Under the pieces are notes generated by a model, which ran no database searches, was not told the origin of the DNA, and saw nothing but the letters and a program-made list of their open reading frames with translations. Below, piece by piece: positions 17,693 through 26,737 of a stretch of DNA of 64,000 bases. Source of the stretch: Synechococcales cyanobacterium bin59.metabat.ball.084 (GTDB lineage: Bacteria > Cyanobacteriota > Cyanobacteriia > Cyanobacteriales > Chamaesiphonaceae); assembly GCA_013297675.1 (NCBI GenBank), contig JAAFHZ010000005.1:1-64000 (forward strand), read 5' to 3'. Position numbers and translations under genes: made by a program. The first letter of the stretch is position 1. Each line of letters opens with the position of its first letter.

Positions 17693-19702
17693 TTACTTAG
17701 TTGATTTAGGTTGCCACATAGCTGCACCAATTACAGACCAGAGCAATGATAGGTTATAAATTGACCAGCCAGCATTAATTAGATAAACCAACGGATCACT
17801 TAGTTGACCAAGGATGAATAATCCTAAACTCCAAGACATTCCCAAAATAGTAAAACCAAAAATAATTATTTGAGGCTTGATTAAATTAAAGTATATGCCG
17901 GACTGGCGCTCTTTAGGAGTGACTTTAAAATGAATTGAGCGCTTGCTGATCACACTCCATACCGCCTGGATAAACAACGGGAACAAAGAGAGAGCATATT
18001 GCTCCGACCGCCATAACTCTCGGGCAGGAATCCCCCAACCAATAATCAAAAACGTCACTCTGTTAAAAATGAAGGCAGGCAGAAAATGCCGTACAAAGTC
18101 ATTTCCATAGGCTGTTACTGGCACAGTGCCAGTAAAAAAGAAGACGATCGGACAAATTAAAAAAACTGCCATTGCAAAGCCAGAAAAGTAGCTATACATG
18201 GTCTGAAAATATTGAAGTCGCTGCCAAAAAGACAATCCTGGTTTAGTTAATGGATTTTCTTGGGTCATTACCTGAATAGTTCCTTGTGCCCAACGTAAGC
18301 GCTGCTGTAAGGTTGAACTGAGGTCGTCTGGGGCAAGACCGATCGCCAGTAGCTCATTATGATAAATGGATTGCCAACCTGCGGCATGTAAACGCATCGC
18401 CGTATTCATGTCCTCAGTAATACTGCTACTGGAAACCCCACCTATTAAGTCAAATTCCTCCAGACTTGTCTCGTCTTGGGCATAGGCTTGGGCAAAGTAT
18501 TTCAAACCAGTATTGACGATCGCCTCTCGCCGCAATACTGCATTGGTTCCAGTATAAAATGCCGAATTCAAGCCATCTTTACCCTGTTGAATTGGGCCAT
18601 AAAATAGATGGGCTTGATGTCCATAGGGATCACCTGGTGGCAGGTTAGAAAAGTCTTGAGGGGTCTGCACCAGGGCAATCCGATTACTTTCGTACTTACC
18701 ATTCCAAGAATTGTAAGTCACAAAATAAGGCAAGACATGTTTTAAAAACTGTGGTTTGGGAATGTGATCGGCATCTAAAGTTATGATGAATTTACCAGTA
18801 GTTTCACCAGCGAAGATTGCATAGTTAATATTGCCTGCCTTGGCATGGTGCGGCTTTCCGGCTGGTTTAGGTCTAGCAATATAGCGACAGCGAGCCAATC
18901 CACTTAGTTCTGTCTGTTTTTGCAGAATAGCTTGTTTTAGTCGCTCTTGTTCAGCTTGCACCTGAGCTTGCACAGTGGCATGTTTTTGCTCTTTCAGTAG
19001 CAGTAGCTGGTGAAAATTTTGCAAAAACCGGGTACCCAAAGATTCTGTTTGGTTGTGGGCAATGGCTGTGGCTAAGAACTTTTCAGCAGCATGTGTATCA
19101 GGGATGAGGAGTTGCAGCGTCTCTAGACGATCGATTAGTTCTTGCAGTTCTGTTTGGATTTGTTTAGCAGCAGCTCGTAACAGTGGGGACTGCATATCTT
19201 CCAGACAGAGCCGTTGAGCCATCTCGCGCATCTGTGGCGAGTTTCCATCATCCAGAATATAGACAATGAGCTTAGTAACTGGGTAATCGATCGCCAGAGC
19301 AGCCCGAGCGGTAGTCTCGACCATTGTGGCCGATTCATTATAGCAAGTGATAAAACCGTCCACGGTTGGCCAGTCAGAAACAGGCAGAGCTGGAGACATT
19401 TGCTCTAACGGCTTAGTTTCTCGTTCGATCGGTCGCCACATGCCCAAGGTGAACAAGACTCCACCAATGTAGCTGTAGATTTCTGCTAGCAGCAAAGGTA
19501 CTGCTAACCATAAAGCGTCATAATTAAGAGAATGACAGACTCGCCACTGCAAATACCAAAAACCCAATAGCAGGTTAATTTCAGCAAAGTAGCGAAACAG
19601 CATTGTGCGTCGTCTTAAAAATGATCGTGAATTCCCGGGGAAAACAGACAACTTTTTATTTGATGTATAAAGGCTAGGTGGTTTAGAGGTTAAAATCGTC
19701 AT
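17693..19702 (-). CDS. Membrane GT2 glycosyltransferase, cellulose-synthase-like, without PilZ
   Basis: This 669-residue processive beta-glycan synthase has transmembrane helices near 38-80 at the N-terminus and several after residue 490. All GT2 synthase motifs are present: the first Asp in YILDDGN, DADH (Asp310, Asp312), TED (Asp431) and QQRLRWAQG (Trp471). It therefore resembles BcsA/CesA. Two things differ from bacterial BcsA. There is no C-terminal PilZ domain, so no visible c-di-GMP site. About 105 residues are inserted between the first Asp motif and the KAGNINYAI segment; the insert is rich in Leu, Gln, Glu and Ala and is probably coiled coil. The gene lies 18 bases after a four-domain DUF3131 gene. 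UDP-glucose is the likely donor because a CugP-type pyrophosphorylase is encoded in the same locus. The product (cellulose or another beta-glucan) is not proven. Confidence 0.88.
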   Translation of the reverse strand: MTILTSKPPSLYTSNKKLSVFPGNSRSFLRRRTMLFRYFAEINLLLGFWYLQWRVCHSLNYDALWLAVPLLLAEIYSYIGGVLFTLGMWRPIERETKPLEQMSPALPVSDWPTVDGFITCYNESATMVETTARAALAIDYPVTKLIVYILDDGNSPQMREMAQRLCLEDMQSPLLRAAAKQIQTELQELIDRLETLQLLIPDTHAAEKFLATAIAHNQTESLGTRFLQNFHQLLLLKEQKHATVQAQVQAEQERLKQAILQKQTELSGLARCRYIARPKPAGKPHHAKAGNINYAIFAGETTGKFIITLDADHIPKPQFLKHVLPYFVTYNSWNGKYESNRIALVQTPQDFSNLPPGDPYGHQAHLFYGPIQQGKDGLNSAFYTGTNAVLRREAIVNTGLKYFAQAYAQDETSLEEFDLIGGVSSSSITEDMNTAMRLHAAGWQSIYHNELLAIGLAPDDLSSTLQQRLRWAQGTIQVMTQENPLTKPGLSFWQRLQYFQTMYSYFSGFAMAVFLICPIVFFFTGTVPVTAYGNDFVRHFLPAFIFNRVTFLIIGWGIPARELWRSEQYALSLFPLFIQAVWSVISKRSIHFKVTPKERQSGIYFNLIKPQIIIFGFTILGMSWSLGLFILGQLSDPLVYLINAGWSIYNLSLLWSVIGAAMWQPKSTK

Positions 19703-19720
19703 GATAATTAGTGCTAAGAA

Positions 19721-22700
19721 TTAATCGATTAAAGGGGTATTTCCTTTTGCTGCATATAAGAGACTTTCTAAAATGACGGCATTAGTATTTGCATCCATAA
19801 CTGTGTTATTCCCCAATTTGGACTTTTCATAACGCCCAGCATAGAATCCCCGTTCAGGAACTGCTAAATCTTGGATGGCTGACCTTAATTTGTTAGCGTA
19901 GTTATTGTCTGGCAGCAAAGCTGACCAGCCAAAAGCTGCTTTGGTGCTAATGAAATGCAGATCTGGATAGGCTTTTCCACTAGGGGTAATCGCCGTCCAT
20001 TCTTGGCCATTGGCGTAGACACTATAGTACAAAAAGTAAGGTGGCCGGTTAATCGAGTCTTCGTTGACAGCGGTTAGTATGCCAGTGCGCTTAAATCGCT
20101 TTTCTTGGACATCCAACAGGGCTTGGACTTGGGGTTTAACGTGCTCCGGCCACCCCATCTCCAAGCCCCAAAGCAGATAGGGTTCGTTAGTTAGGTAATT
20201 GCCCGCTCCAGAGTTTTTTTGATCCCGCTGATCAACTTCCAACGAGACACCTTCAATTTTTACTCGTCGGATGGGGGTTTTGTGGAGAGCATTAAAAGCT
20301 TCTATCCCCCAAAGCTTTAATCCTTGAGCAGCATATTGCTCATAGCCTAAACGCCCTTCTTGGGTAGGATGAGGTTTACCTTTGGAGAAAATTACCCCGG
20401 CTAACCATTCTTCCTTCACTAGGCTTTTTGTTTCCCAGCGGGCCACAATTTTTTGAACGAGATCGCGGTACTCCGGATGATGTTTTTTAATAATGTGCAA
20501 AGCAGTCATTAAACGAGCTGTATCCAAAGCTGATGTGCCACTTTGACCTTGAGGGTCTGGGCTATTATTCAACTTGCGCATTTCTGCTGTTTGGGTACTA
20601 TATGCCTTGTTTGGAAGTTTGGTGGATGGTAATGGTACTTTAGCTAAAGTATCTAAGATGGTGCCCATCCAAGACTTAAATTGCTCTGGCGACAAAATCC
20701 CCAATTGTCGAGCAGAATGTATTGCCATCAATACGCTGCCTTGATCCCATAGAGTTGTCCAGGGGTAGTCACTAACAGCGCTTACTAAACCAGTTTGAGC
20801 ATTGCGGTTACGCACAAAGTATTGCCAAGCTGTGTGGGCTATTTGTCGATCTTCTGCACTTATAAATGGTGAATCAGAGCTTTTAGTCAACGGCGGACTT
20901 GGTTGAGTTATCGGTGTAGCAACAGGTGTTGGTACTACTGCTTGGATAATCGGTGTAGCAACAGGCGTTGGTGTTACTGCTTGGACAATTGGCGTAGCAA
21001 TAGGTGCTGGTGTTATTGCTTGGACAATCGACGTAGCAACAGGCGTTGGTGTTGCTACCTGAGTACTTGGAATTGTTAGTGGTGCGATCGGCGCAGTGGC
21101 AATATCATTAGCTGCGGTCCAATAAGAGCCAGCTTGGTCTGCTATAAACTTCACGGTGGGTTGAGCGATGCGGGGTAAACCTTTGCCCGAATCTCCCACT
21201 CGCACGGCTTGCCACCAAGCTGAATCAAGGGTTGTTTGAGGGCGTACCAAAGGCTGCTGCCCAGTCACTTTATACAAAAGAGATTCTAAAATCAAAGCAT
21301 TGGTAGTACCACTAGAAGACAATGTAGGCTTACCAGTTTTTTCATAGAAACCTTCATAGAAGCCAGTAAATCTGCTGTAAATATCTAGAACAGTTTCTCG
21401 GAGTTCTTTGGCATAGGCATTACTGGGAAAAAGTGCCGACCAACCAAAAGCGGTAGCCGTACTGACAATCCGGGAATCGGGGAGACTTTGACCCGTATCG
21501 CTGAGAGTTGCCCAAGCTTCACCCTTGCCTACTAAAGTACTATGTACAACATAAGGTGCATCTTCGATCAACATGGTGGCCGAAGCAGTTAAAAGATTAG
21601 TGCGCTGATAGCGATTGGCCTCAGCCTTCAGCATTGGTGTTACCAATGATCGCATTTTGGGATCAAAACCATATTCCAAACCATAGAGCAGAAAAGGTGT
21701 ACTCACGGTATAAGGTAATGCTTTCTCTTTAATTTCTGGACGATTGCGCTGAGTAGGAATCGCTTCACCTTCTACATCCACTGTGGTGTAAGTGCCACCT
21801 ACCGCAGCCTGATGCATATCGAAGCCCCATAGTTGGAAAGCTCTGGCCGCATATTCTTCATAACCTAAACGGGTTTCTGGTTCAATTCGAGGCACCATGC
21901 GCCCACGGGTATCTCTGATCATATTGGCTTTGTTCAGCAAGCCATTATTGGCTATGCGCAAATAAGACCAATCCAAGGCTATTTTGTCGATCGCCTCGGT
22001 ATAGCCGGGATAACAGTTTTTGATGGTGTGTAAAGCCGTCATCATTCGGCCAATATCTAGCCCAGACCAGCCAGTGCCATCGGGTGTGGGGTTATTACCA
22101 TAATCTACGGGTTGGAGAGACCAGGTATTATAACCTCGATGAGGTAGTTCATTCATCGCTAAGGGTAATTGAGCGACTGTGCCCAACAGGTTGCGCACGC
22201 GGACATCAAAATCCTTGTTATCAATCACACCAAGAGTGCGAGCGCTGTGTAAAGCCATCAGGTAATTGCCTAGACCCCATAAAGTAGCTCCTTTAATATT
22301 AGTGCGATCATTAGCTAACCCAGAGGTTTCAGTATTGGCCGAAAAGTACGACCAAGCGGCCTGGGCATAACGTTTATCAATCACTCCCAGGGGTTTAGCC
22401 AGAGCTGGGCAACTAGATGGTGTTGGCTCCCGATAAGGGGAATTCTCACGGGGGGAGTTGTTGACTGGGGACTCGATCGGAGCAATTGGAGTAGCTATTA
22501 TGACAGGTAAATTATTACCGATAGGCGCAATATATTTATTGACTAGGGGCTGATTGCCTAAAGCCTTGAAGTGTAAAATTTCTAGAATTAACCCATTAGT
22601 ATTGGCGGTTAGACTTTTGTTGGGTTGTTTAGTCTTTTCATATTGTCCGGCAAAGAAACCATCATTTTTGGGGCTACGTAGATCTTTGACCACATCAAAC

Positions 22701-25270
22701 ACTTGTTTAGCATAGGTATTCGTGGGAAACAAATAACGCCAGCCAAAGGCCGCCTTGGTGCTGATAGTCCGCAAGTTGTCATAAGGCTCATTCTTTTCAT
22801 TGATCGCTGCCCAAGCGACCCCATTGGAGTAAACGGTGTTGTAGATGAAATAAGGTGCTTCATCAATATTATCTTCGGTGACAGCGGTTAGTTGGCCAGT
22901 CGATCGATAGCGTCTCTCTTGAACTTGTAATAATCTGGCTGCGTAGTCTGCTATTTCACCTTTGAGACCAAACTCAATCCCATCTAAAATGTATGATTCA
23001 CTCACCACATAATTATTAGCATTGGTTGTTTGATAATCACGCACATCTACCGGGATTTTTACTCCATAGATATCTACGAATTTCAACGGTTGTAAAGAGG
23101 CTGCTTTGGGAGCTTTAAAACCCCATAGCTCATAGCCCCGAGCGGCGTATTCTTCATAACCCAAGCGCCCTTCTTGCACTAATAATGTTTTTTTGTCAGG
23201 CAAAACTGTTGCACCATAAAGCATTCCGTCTTGGATGCTACGAGCAACCTGCCATCTGTCTACAATGCCCTTCAGCCAAGGTGTATACTGGGGCTGGCAA
23301 GAGCGAATAACATGAAAAGCTGCGAGCATTCTGCCTAGATCTAATGCCGACCAGCCAATCCCTTTTTCGACAGGATTATTACCATAATCCACCATTTGAC
23401 CATTGCCAGCGTGATAAACCTTGTTTGGCAAAGAATCTTCAAACAGTTGTACTTTACCGAAAGTGGTCAAAAATTTATTGAGTTTTTCGTCAAATTCTTT
23501 TTGCTCGATTAAATTTAGCGATCGCGCCGAATTTAAAGCCATCAGATAATTGCCCATATCCCATAGGGAACCTGAAGGATAACCGCCAGCCGAATTCATA
23601 AAACCAGTTTTTTGCTGGTAGTTTTTGACAAAATATTGCCAAGCATCTTCAGCATAAATTTGCTCTTCCGCAGTGAGCGGCGCAATAATCCGGGTACAAG
23701 CATTGGCACTATCAGGCTGGGCTGCTGTTGGTTGGCGACGCAACGTGGGGACAAAGACTGGTTTCGGCGGTGTATTTGGAGGCGGTGGCGGTGGAGCTGC
23801 CTCTGCATTTAGACGGGGCGGAGCAACTTCAGGTTTGGGTTTTGGAGGTGGAGCAATCGCTGGCTTTTTCGGTATTTTTTTAGCTGCTGGACGCTTTTGG
23901 CCGAGTTTTTGCTTAACTAATGGCTGATTACCAATTGCTTTGTAATACAAAATTTCGAGAATTAAACCATTGGTGTTCCCCGTCAAACTTTTATTAGGCT
24001 GTTTAGTTACTTCATATTGTCCTGCCATAAAACCATCACCATTGGGGCTTTTTAGCTCTTTAACTGCTTCAAATACCTTGTGCGTGTAAGGATTTTCGGG
24101 GTAGAGATAACGCCAGCCAAAAGCGGCTTTGGTGCTGATAGTCCGCAAGTTGTCATAAGGTTCATTTTTCTCATTGATCGTTGCCCAAGCGACTCCATTA
24201 GAGTAAATGGTATTGTACAAAAAGTAGGGTGATTTATCAATATTATCTTCAGTAACAGCAGTTAACTGACCAGTTTTTTTGTAACGTAACTCCTGAATTT
24301 TTAATACCTTTTTCGCGTAGTCAGCTAGTTTTTCATCCAAGCCAAATTCAATACCATCTAAAATGAAAGATTCACTTACTACATAATTATTAGCGTTGGT
24401 AGATTGATAGTCTCGTTCATCAACTGGAATCTTGATCCCATAGATCTCTACTTCTTTAGATGGTTGCCAGGATGCAGCTCTAGGAGCTTTGAAATCCCAT
24501 AGCTCGTAACCTCGGGCAGCATATTCTTCGTAGCCTAAGCGCCCTTCTTGCACCAGCAGCGTTTTTTTGTCAGGAAGGACAGTCGCACCATAAAGCATCC
24601 CATCTTTGATTGATCTAGCAATTTGCCAGCGAGCCAGAGTGCCTTTAATCCAGTCATTATATTGAGGATGGCAGACTCGGACTACATGTAAAGCTGCTAA
24701 TATCCGGCCAATATCCAACGCTGACCAGCCAATGCCTTTTTCAACTGGGTTGTTACCGTAATCCACCATCTGTCCGGTGGCAGCGTGATAAACTTTATTG
24801 GGTAATGAGTTCTCAAATAATTCTAATTTCCCCACACTAGTCAAAAACTTGTTTAACTTCTCATCAAATTCTTTCTGCTCAATCAAGTTCAACCATCGTG
24901 CCGAATTTAAGGCCATTAAATAGTTGCCAATATCCCATAAAGAGCCAGATGGATAGCCCCCTGCCGAATTAGTAAAACCAGTTTTAGGTTGATAATTCCT
25001 GGCAAAGTAAGCCCAAGCTAACCGCGCCTGAGCCTCTTCTTCAGGAGTTAGAGGATTAGTAATATTATCACAAGGGGTCTGAGGAGCTGGCTCAGCTAGA
25101 CCCATTTGGGGCATCATTGCAGGCAGCCAGAGCTGAACCCAAGCCCCAATTAAAAATAACGCTGTATAACGCACCCAACGAGGATAATCGTTTCTAATTC
25201 CTCGTTCGATGTGATATCTCCACCAATATTGTAGAATCCTCCGAATTTTAAACACTACTCTTGTGCCCAT
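19721..25270 (-). CDS. Membrane-anchored protein with four tandem DUF3131 domains
   Basis: The protein has 1849 residues. A basic N-terminus and one transmembrane helix (about 34-55) are followed by four DUF3131 units near 66-465, 530-915, 960-1345 and 1465-1849. They are joined by proline-rich linkers: PPPKPKPEVAPP near 485-520, and four copies of a TPTPVATPI-type 13-mer near 1403-1457. Units share WD.G.YLMAL.SAR, GW.ALD.GR, GRLGYEEYAARG, a Tyr/Phe-I-L-DG-I-E-F-G strand, TAVTEDNID..PYF, and STKAAFGW. Units 1 and 2 are nearly identical. Unit 3 lacks the TEDN acidic pair. The fold is probably an all-helical toroid, like many glycan hydrolases or lyases, and DUF3131 proteins are often found beside GT2 glycan synthases. 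The start overlaps the upstream DUF3131 gene by 16 bases. The catalytic reaction is unknown. Confidence 0.88.
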   Translation of the reverse strand: MGTRVVFKIRRILQYWWRYHIERGIRNDYPRWVRYTALFLIGAWVQLWLPAMMPQMGLAEPAPQTPCDNITNPLTPEEEAQARLAWAYFARNYQPKTGFTNSAGGYPSGSLWDIGNYLMALNSARWLNLIEQKEFDEKLNKFLTSVGKLELFENSLPNKVYHAATGQMVDYGNNPVEKGIGWSALDIGRILAALHVVRVCHPQYNDWIKGTLARWQIARSIKDGMLYGATVLPDKKTLLVQEGRLGYEEYAARGYELWDFKAPRAASWQPSKEVEIYGIKIPVDERDYQSTNANNYVVSESFILDGIEFGLDEKLADYAKKVLKIQELRYKKTGQLTAVTEDNIDKSPYFLYNTIYSNGVAWATINEKNEPYDNLRTISTKAAFGWRYLYPENPYTHKVFEAVKELKSPNGDGFMAGQYEVTKQPNKSLTGNTNGLILEILYYKAIGNQPLVKQKLGQKRPAAKKIPKKPAIAPPPKPKPEVAPPRLNAEAAPPPPPPNTPPKPVFVPTLRRQPTAAQPDSANACTRIIAPLTAEEQIYAEDAWQYFVKNYQQKTGFMNSAGGYPSGSLWDMGNYLMALNSARSLNLIEQKEFDEKLNKFLTTFGKVQLFEDSLPNKVYHAGNGQMVDYGNNPVEKGIGWSALDLGRMLAAFHVIRSCQPQYTPWLKGIVDRWQVARSIQDGMLYGATVLPDKKTLLVQEGRLGYEEYAARGYELWGFKAPKAASLQPLKFVDIYGVKIPVDVRDYQTTNANNYVVSESYILDGIEFGLKGEIADYAARLLQVQERRYRSTGQLTAVTEDNIDEAPYFIYNTVYSNGVAWAAINEKNEPYDNLRTISTKAAFGWRYLFPTNTYAKQVFDVVKDLRSPKNDGFFAGQYEKTKQPNKSLTANTNGLILEILHFKALGNQPLVNKYIAPIGNNLPVIIATPIAPIESPVNNSPRENSPYREPTPSSCPALAKPLGVIDKRYAQAAWSYFSANTETSGLANDRTNIKGATLWGLGNYLMALHSARTLGVIDNKDFDVRVRNLLGTVAQLPLAMNELPHRGYNTWSLQPVDYGNNPTPDGTGWSGLDIGRMMTALHTIKNCYPGYTEAIDKIALDWSYLRIANNGLLNKANMIRDTRGRMVPRIEPETRLGYEEYAARAFQLWGFDMHQAAVGGTYTTVDVEGEAIPTQRNRPEIKEKALPYTVSTPFLLYGLEYGFDPKMRSLVTPMLKAEANRYQRTNLLTASATMLIEDAPYVVHSTLVGKGEAWATLSDTGQSLPDSRIVSTATAFGWSALFPSNAYAKELRETVLDIYSRFTGFYEGFYEKTGKPTLSSSGTTNALILESLLYKVTGQQPLVRPQTTLDSAWWQAVRVGDSGKGLPRIAQPTVKFIADQAGSYWTAANDIATAPIAPLTIPSTQVATPTPVATSIVQAITPAPIATPIVQAVTPTPVATPIIQAVVPTPVATPITQPSPPLTKSSDSPFISAEDRQIAHTAWQYFVRNRNAQTGLVSAVSDYPWTTLWDQGSVLMAIHSARQLGILSPEQFKSWMGTILDTLAKVPLPSTKLPNKAYSTQTAEMRKLNNSPDPQGQSGTSALDTARLMTALHIIKKHHPEYRDLVQKIVARWETKSLVKEEWLAGVIFSKGKPHPTQEGRLGYEQYAAQGLKLWGIEAFNALHKTPIRRVKIEGVSLEVDQRDQKNSGAGNYLTNEPYLLWGLEMGWPEHVKPQVQALLDVQEKRFKRTGILTAVNEDSINRPPYFLYYSVYANGQEWTAITPSGKAYPDLHFISTKAAFGWSALLPDNNYANKLRSAIQDLAVPERGFYAGRYEKSKLGNNTVMDANTNAVILESLLYAAKGNTPLID
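20910..21060. repeat. 39-bp tandem repeat encoding a Pro/Thr/Ala/Val linker
   Basis: Four copies of a 39-base unit begin at 20910, 20949, 20988 and 21027. They encode the 13-residue linker unit between the third and fourth DUF3131 domains. Copies differ at a few positions, several of them synonymous, so selection seems to act on the protein. Confidence 0.9.
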
Positions 25271-26619
25271 AGTAATAGTGGTTTACCCACTTTTTTATAG
25301 AGAAGACTTTCTAGGATTACACCATTATTATTGGCTGTAAGCGCTTTGTTTGGTTTGTTAGATGACTCATAAAACCCGTTGTACCAACCCGCATCTGCTT
25401 TAAGATTAGACTCGGTAAAAATAGATAATTTGTGGGTGTAGGGTGTGTTGTATAACACATGCCAACCGATCGCTGCTTTAGCACTCAGAAAGCGTAAATC
25501 ATTGTGTTGTGAGCTTTTGTCAGTAACAGTGTTCCAAGGTTTTCCATTTGCAAATAAGGTGTTATAAACAAAATAAGGTGCTTGGTCAAGATTATCTTCA
25601 GTAACAGCAGTTAAATAACTGGTAGCTTCGTAACGAGCTTCTTGGGCGGCCAACAGTCGATCAGCATAAGCTTTGGGCAAAGATTTAAAACCTGTTTCAA
25701 TGCCATCTAAAATATATGGCTCACTCAACACATAATTATTAGCACCAGAAGTCTTGAAATCACGATTATCATAAGGTACTCCTTGGCCATAGAGATCTAC
25801 AAACTTCACATGAGATTTTACATCTAGCGCCTTGTTAACGTTTAATCCCCAGAGCTGAAGGCCATAAGCTGCATAGCTTTCATAACCAAGTCTCCCCTCT
25901 TGATTGTAAGCTTCTTGACCCTGCTTAGTACTCGTACCAAACATTTGACCATTTTTAACCAAACGCTTCATTTGCCATTTCTGCCAAATTGCGGCGGTTT
26001 GTTCTTGATATTCAGGATAGCGATCGCCGATAATTTTCAACCAAATAGCCATCCGCCCCAAATCGATCGCTGACCAACCAATTTCTTCTTTTTGATCAAG
26101 TTTGCCATAACCTACTGGCAGCAATGTTTTGGCGTTATAGACTTTATTGGGCAACTCATTGCGATAGAGTGGTAAGGTAAGTAAGGTTTGCAAAGTACGA
26201 GTCATTTTGCTTCCAAATTCTTCCTTAGTCACAATGCCTAACTCATAAGCACTAACCAAAGCTGCCATTCCGGCTGCTTGATCCCACATAGTTACAGAAG
26301 CAAAATTATCGGCGGAGTTGACTAGGCCAGTTTTATTATTCCAGTTGCGGCCAAAATACGTCCACGCCTGTTTGGCAAACGCTAACTCTGCTGGAGTAAT
26401 ATGACCAGTATGATCTCCAACTTTAGAAACTTTTGCTAGCTGGCCTGATTCAACTGGTTTACCATTAAAATTTATAGACTGAGCATCAAGCTTAGCAATT
26501 TTCTCAGATAATGGCTGTAACATTTCTAAACCAAAAATCAAAGAAAAAGCGGTCACGATACCACCGACACTTGCTAGAATCGTCCAAAATTTGCGGGGCG
26601 GCTCAAAATCGGTGTTCAT
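25255..26619 (-). CDS. Membrane-anchored single DUF3131 protein
   Basis: The protein has 454 residues with one N-terminal transmembrane segment (about 11-32) and a single DUF3131 domain from about residue 75 to the end. Conserved segments match the four-domain neighbour: MWDQAAGMAALVSAYELG, IGWSAIDLGRMAIWL, EGRLGYESYAAYG, EPYILDGIETGF, TAVTEDNLDQAPYFVYN, LSAKAAIGW. It is the first gene of a leftward operon; the next start codon overlaps its end by 16 bases and the GT2 synthase follows. It would act on the periplasmic side on the growing glycan, but no reaction is established. It is the closest relative in the window of the DUF3131 gene at 36408. Confidence 0.87.
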   Translation of the reverse strand: MNTDFEPPRKFWTILASVGGIVTAFSLIFGLEMLQPLSEKIAKLDAQSINFNGKPVESGQLAKVSKVGDHTGHITPAELAFAKQAWTYFGRNWNNKTGLVNSADNFASVTMWDQAAGMAALVSAYELGIVTKEEFGSKMTRTLQTLLTLPLYRNELPNKVYNAKTLLPVGYGKLDQKEEIGWSAIDLGRMAIWLKIIGDRYPEYQEQTAAIWQKWQMKRLVKNGQMFGTSTKQGQEAYNQEGRLGYESYAAYGLQLWGLNVNKALDVKSHVKFVDLYGQGVPYDNRDFKTSGANNYVLSEPYILDGIETGFKSLPKAYADRLLAAQEARYEATSYLTAVTEDNLDQAPYFVYNTLFANGKPWNTVTDKSSQHNDLRFLSAKAAIGWHVLYNTPYTHKLSIFTESNLKADAGWYNGFYESSNKPNKALTANNNGVILESLLYKKVGKPLLLWAQE

Positions 26620-26737
26620 TGAAACCCTAATATTTTTATTTTTTAGCTTACAATCTTATTATTCCCAATCTGATCTGCATAGTACCGTTTCAGATTAGAG
26701 TTACTTGTATTCCATTCAGATCGCAGTCCTGAATTTC
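26620..26737. promoter_or_regulatory. Divergent promoter region between glucan synthesis and hydrolase operons
   Basis: Only 118 bases separate the DUF3131-DUF3131-GT2 operon (leftward) from the GH2-GH9 operon (rightward). Both promoters must fit here unless transcripts start inside genes. The segment is AT-rich. No clear operator palindrome was seen. Confidence 0.5.

Noticed and set aside
20910-21060. 39-bp tandem repeat as a mobile or regulatory element
   Set aside because: It lies in frame in the DUF3131 gene and encodes an expected Pro/Thr linker.
23600-23930. Plus-strand frames rich in Gly and Cys
   Set aside because: They are antisense shadows of the proline-rich linker of the four-domain DUF3131 gene.
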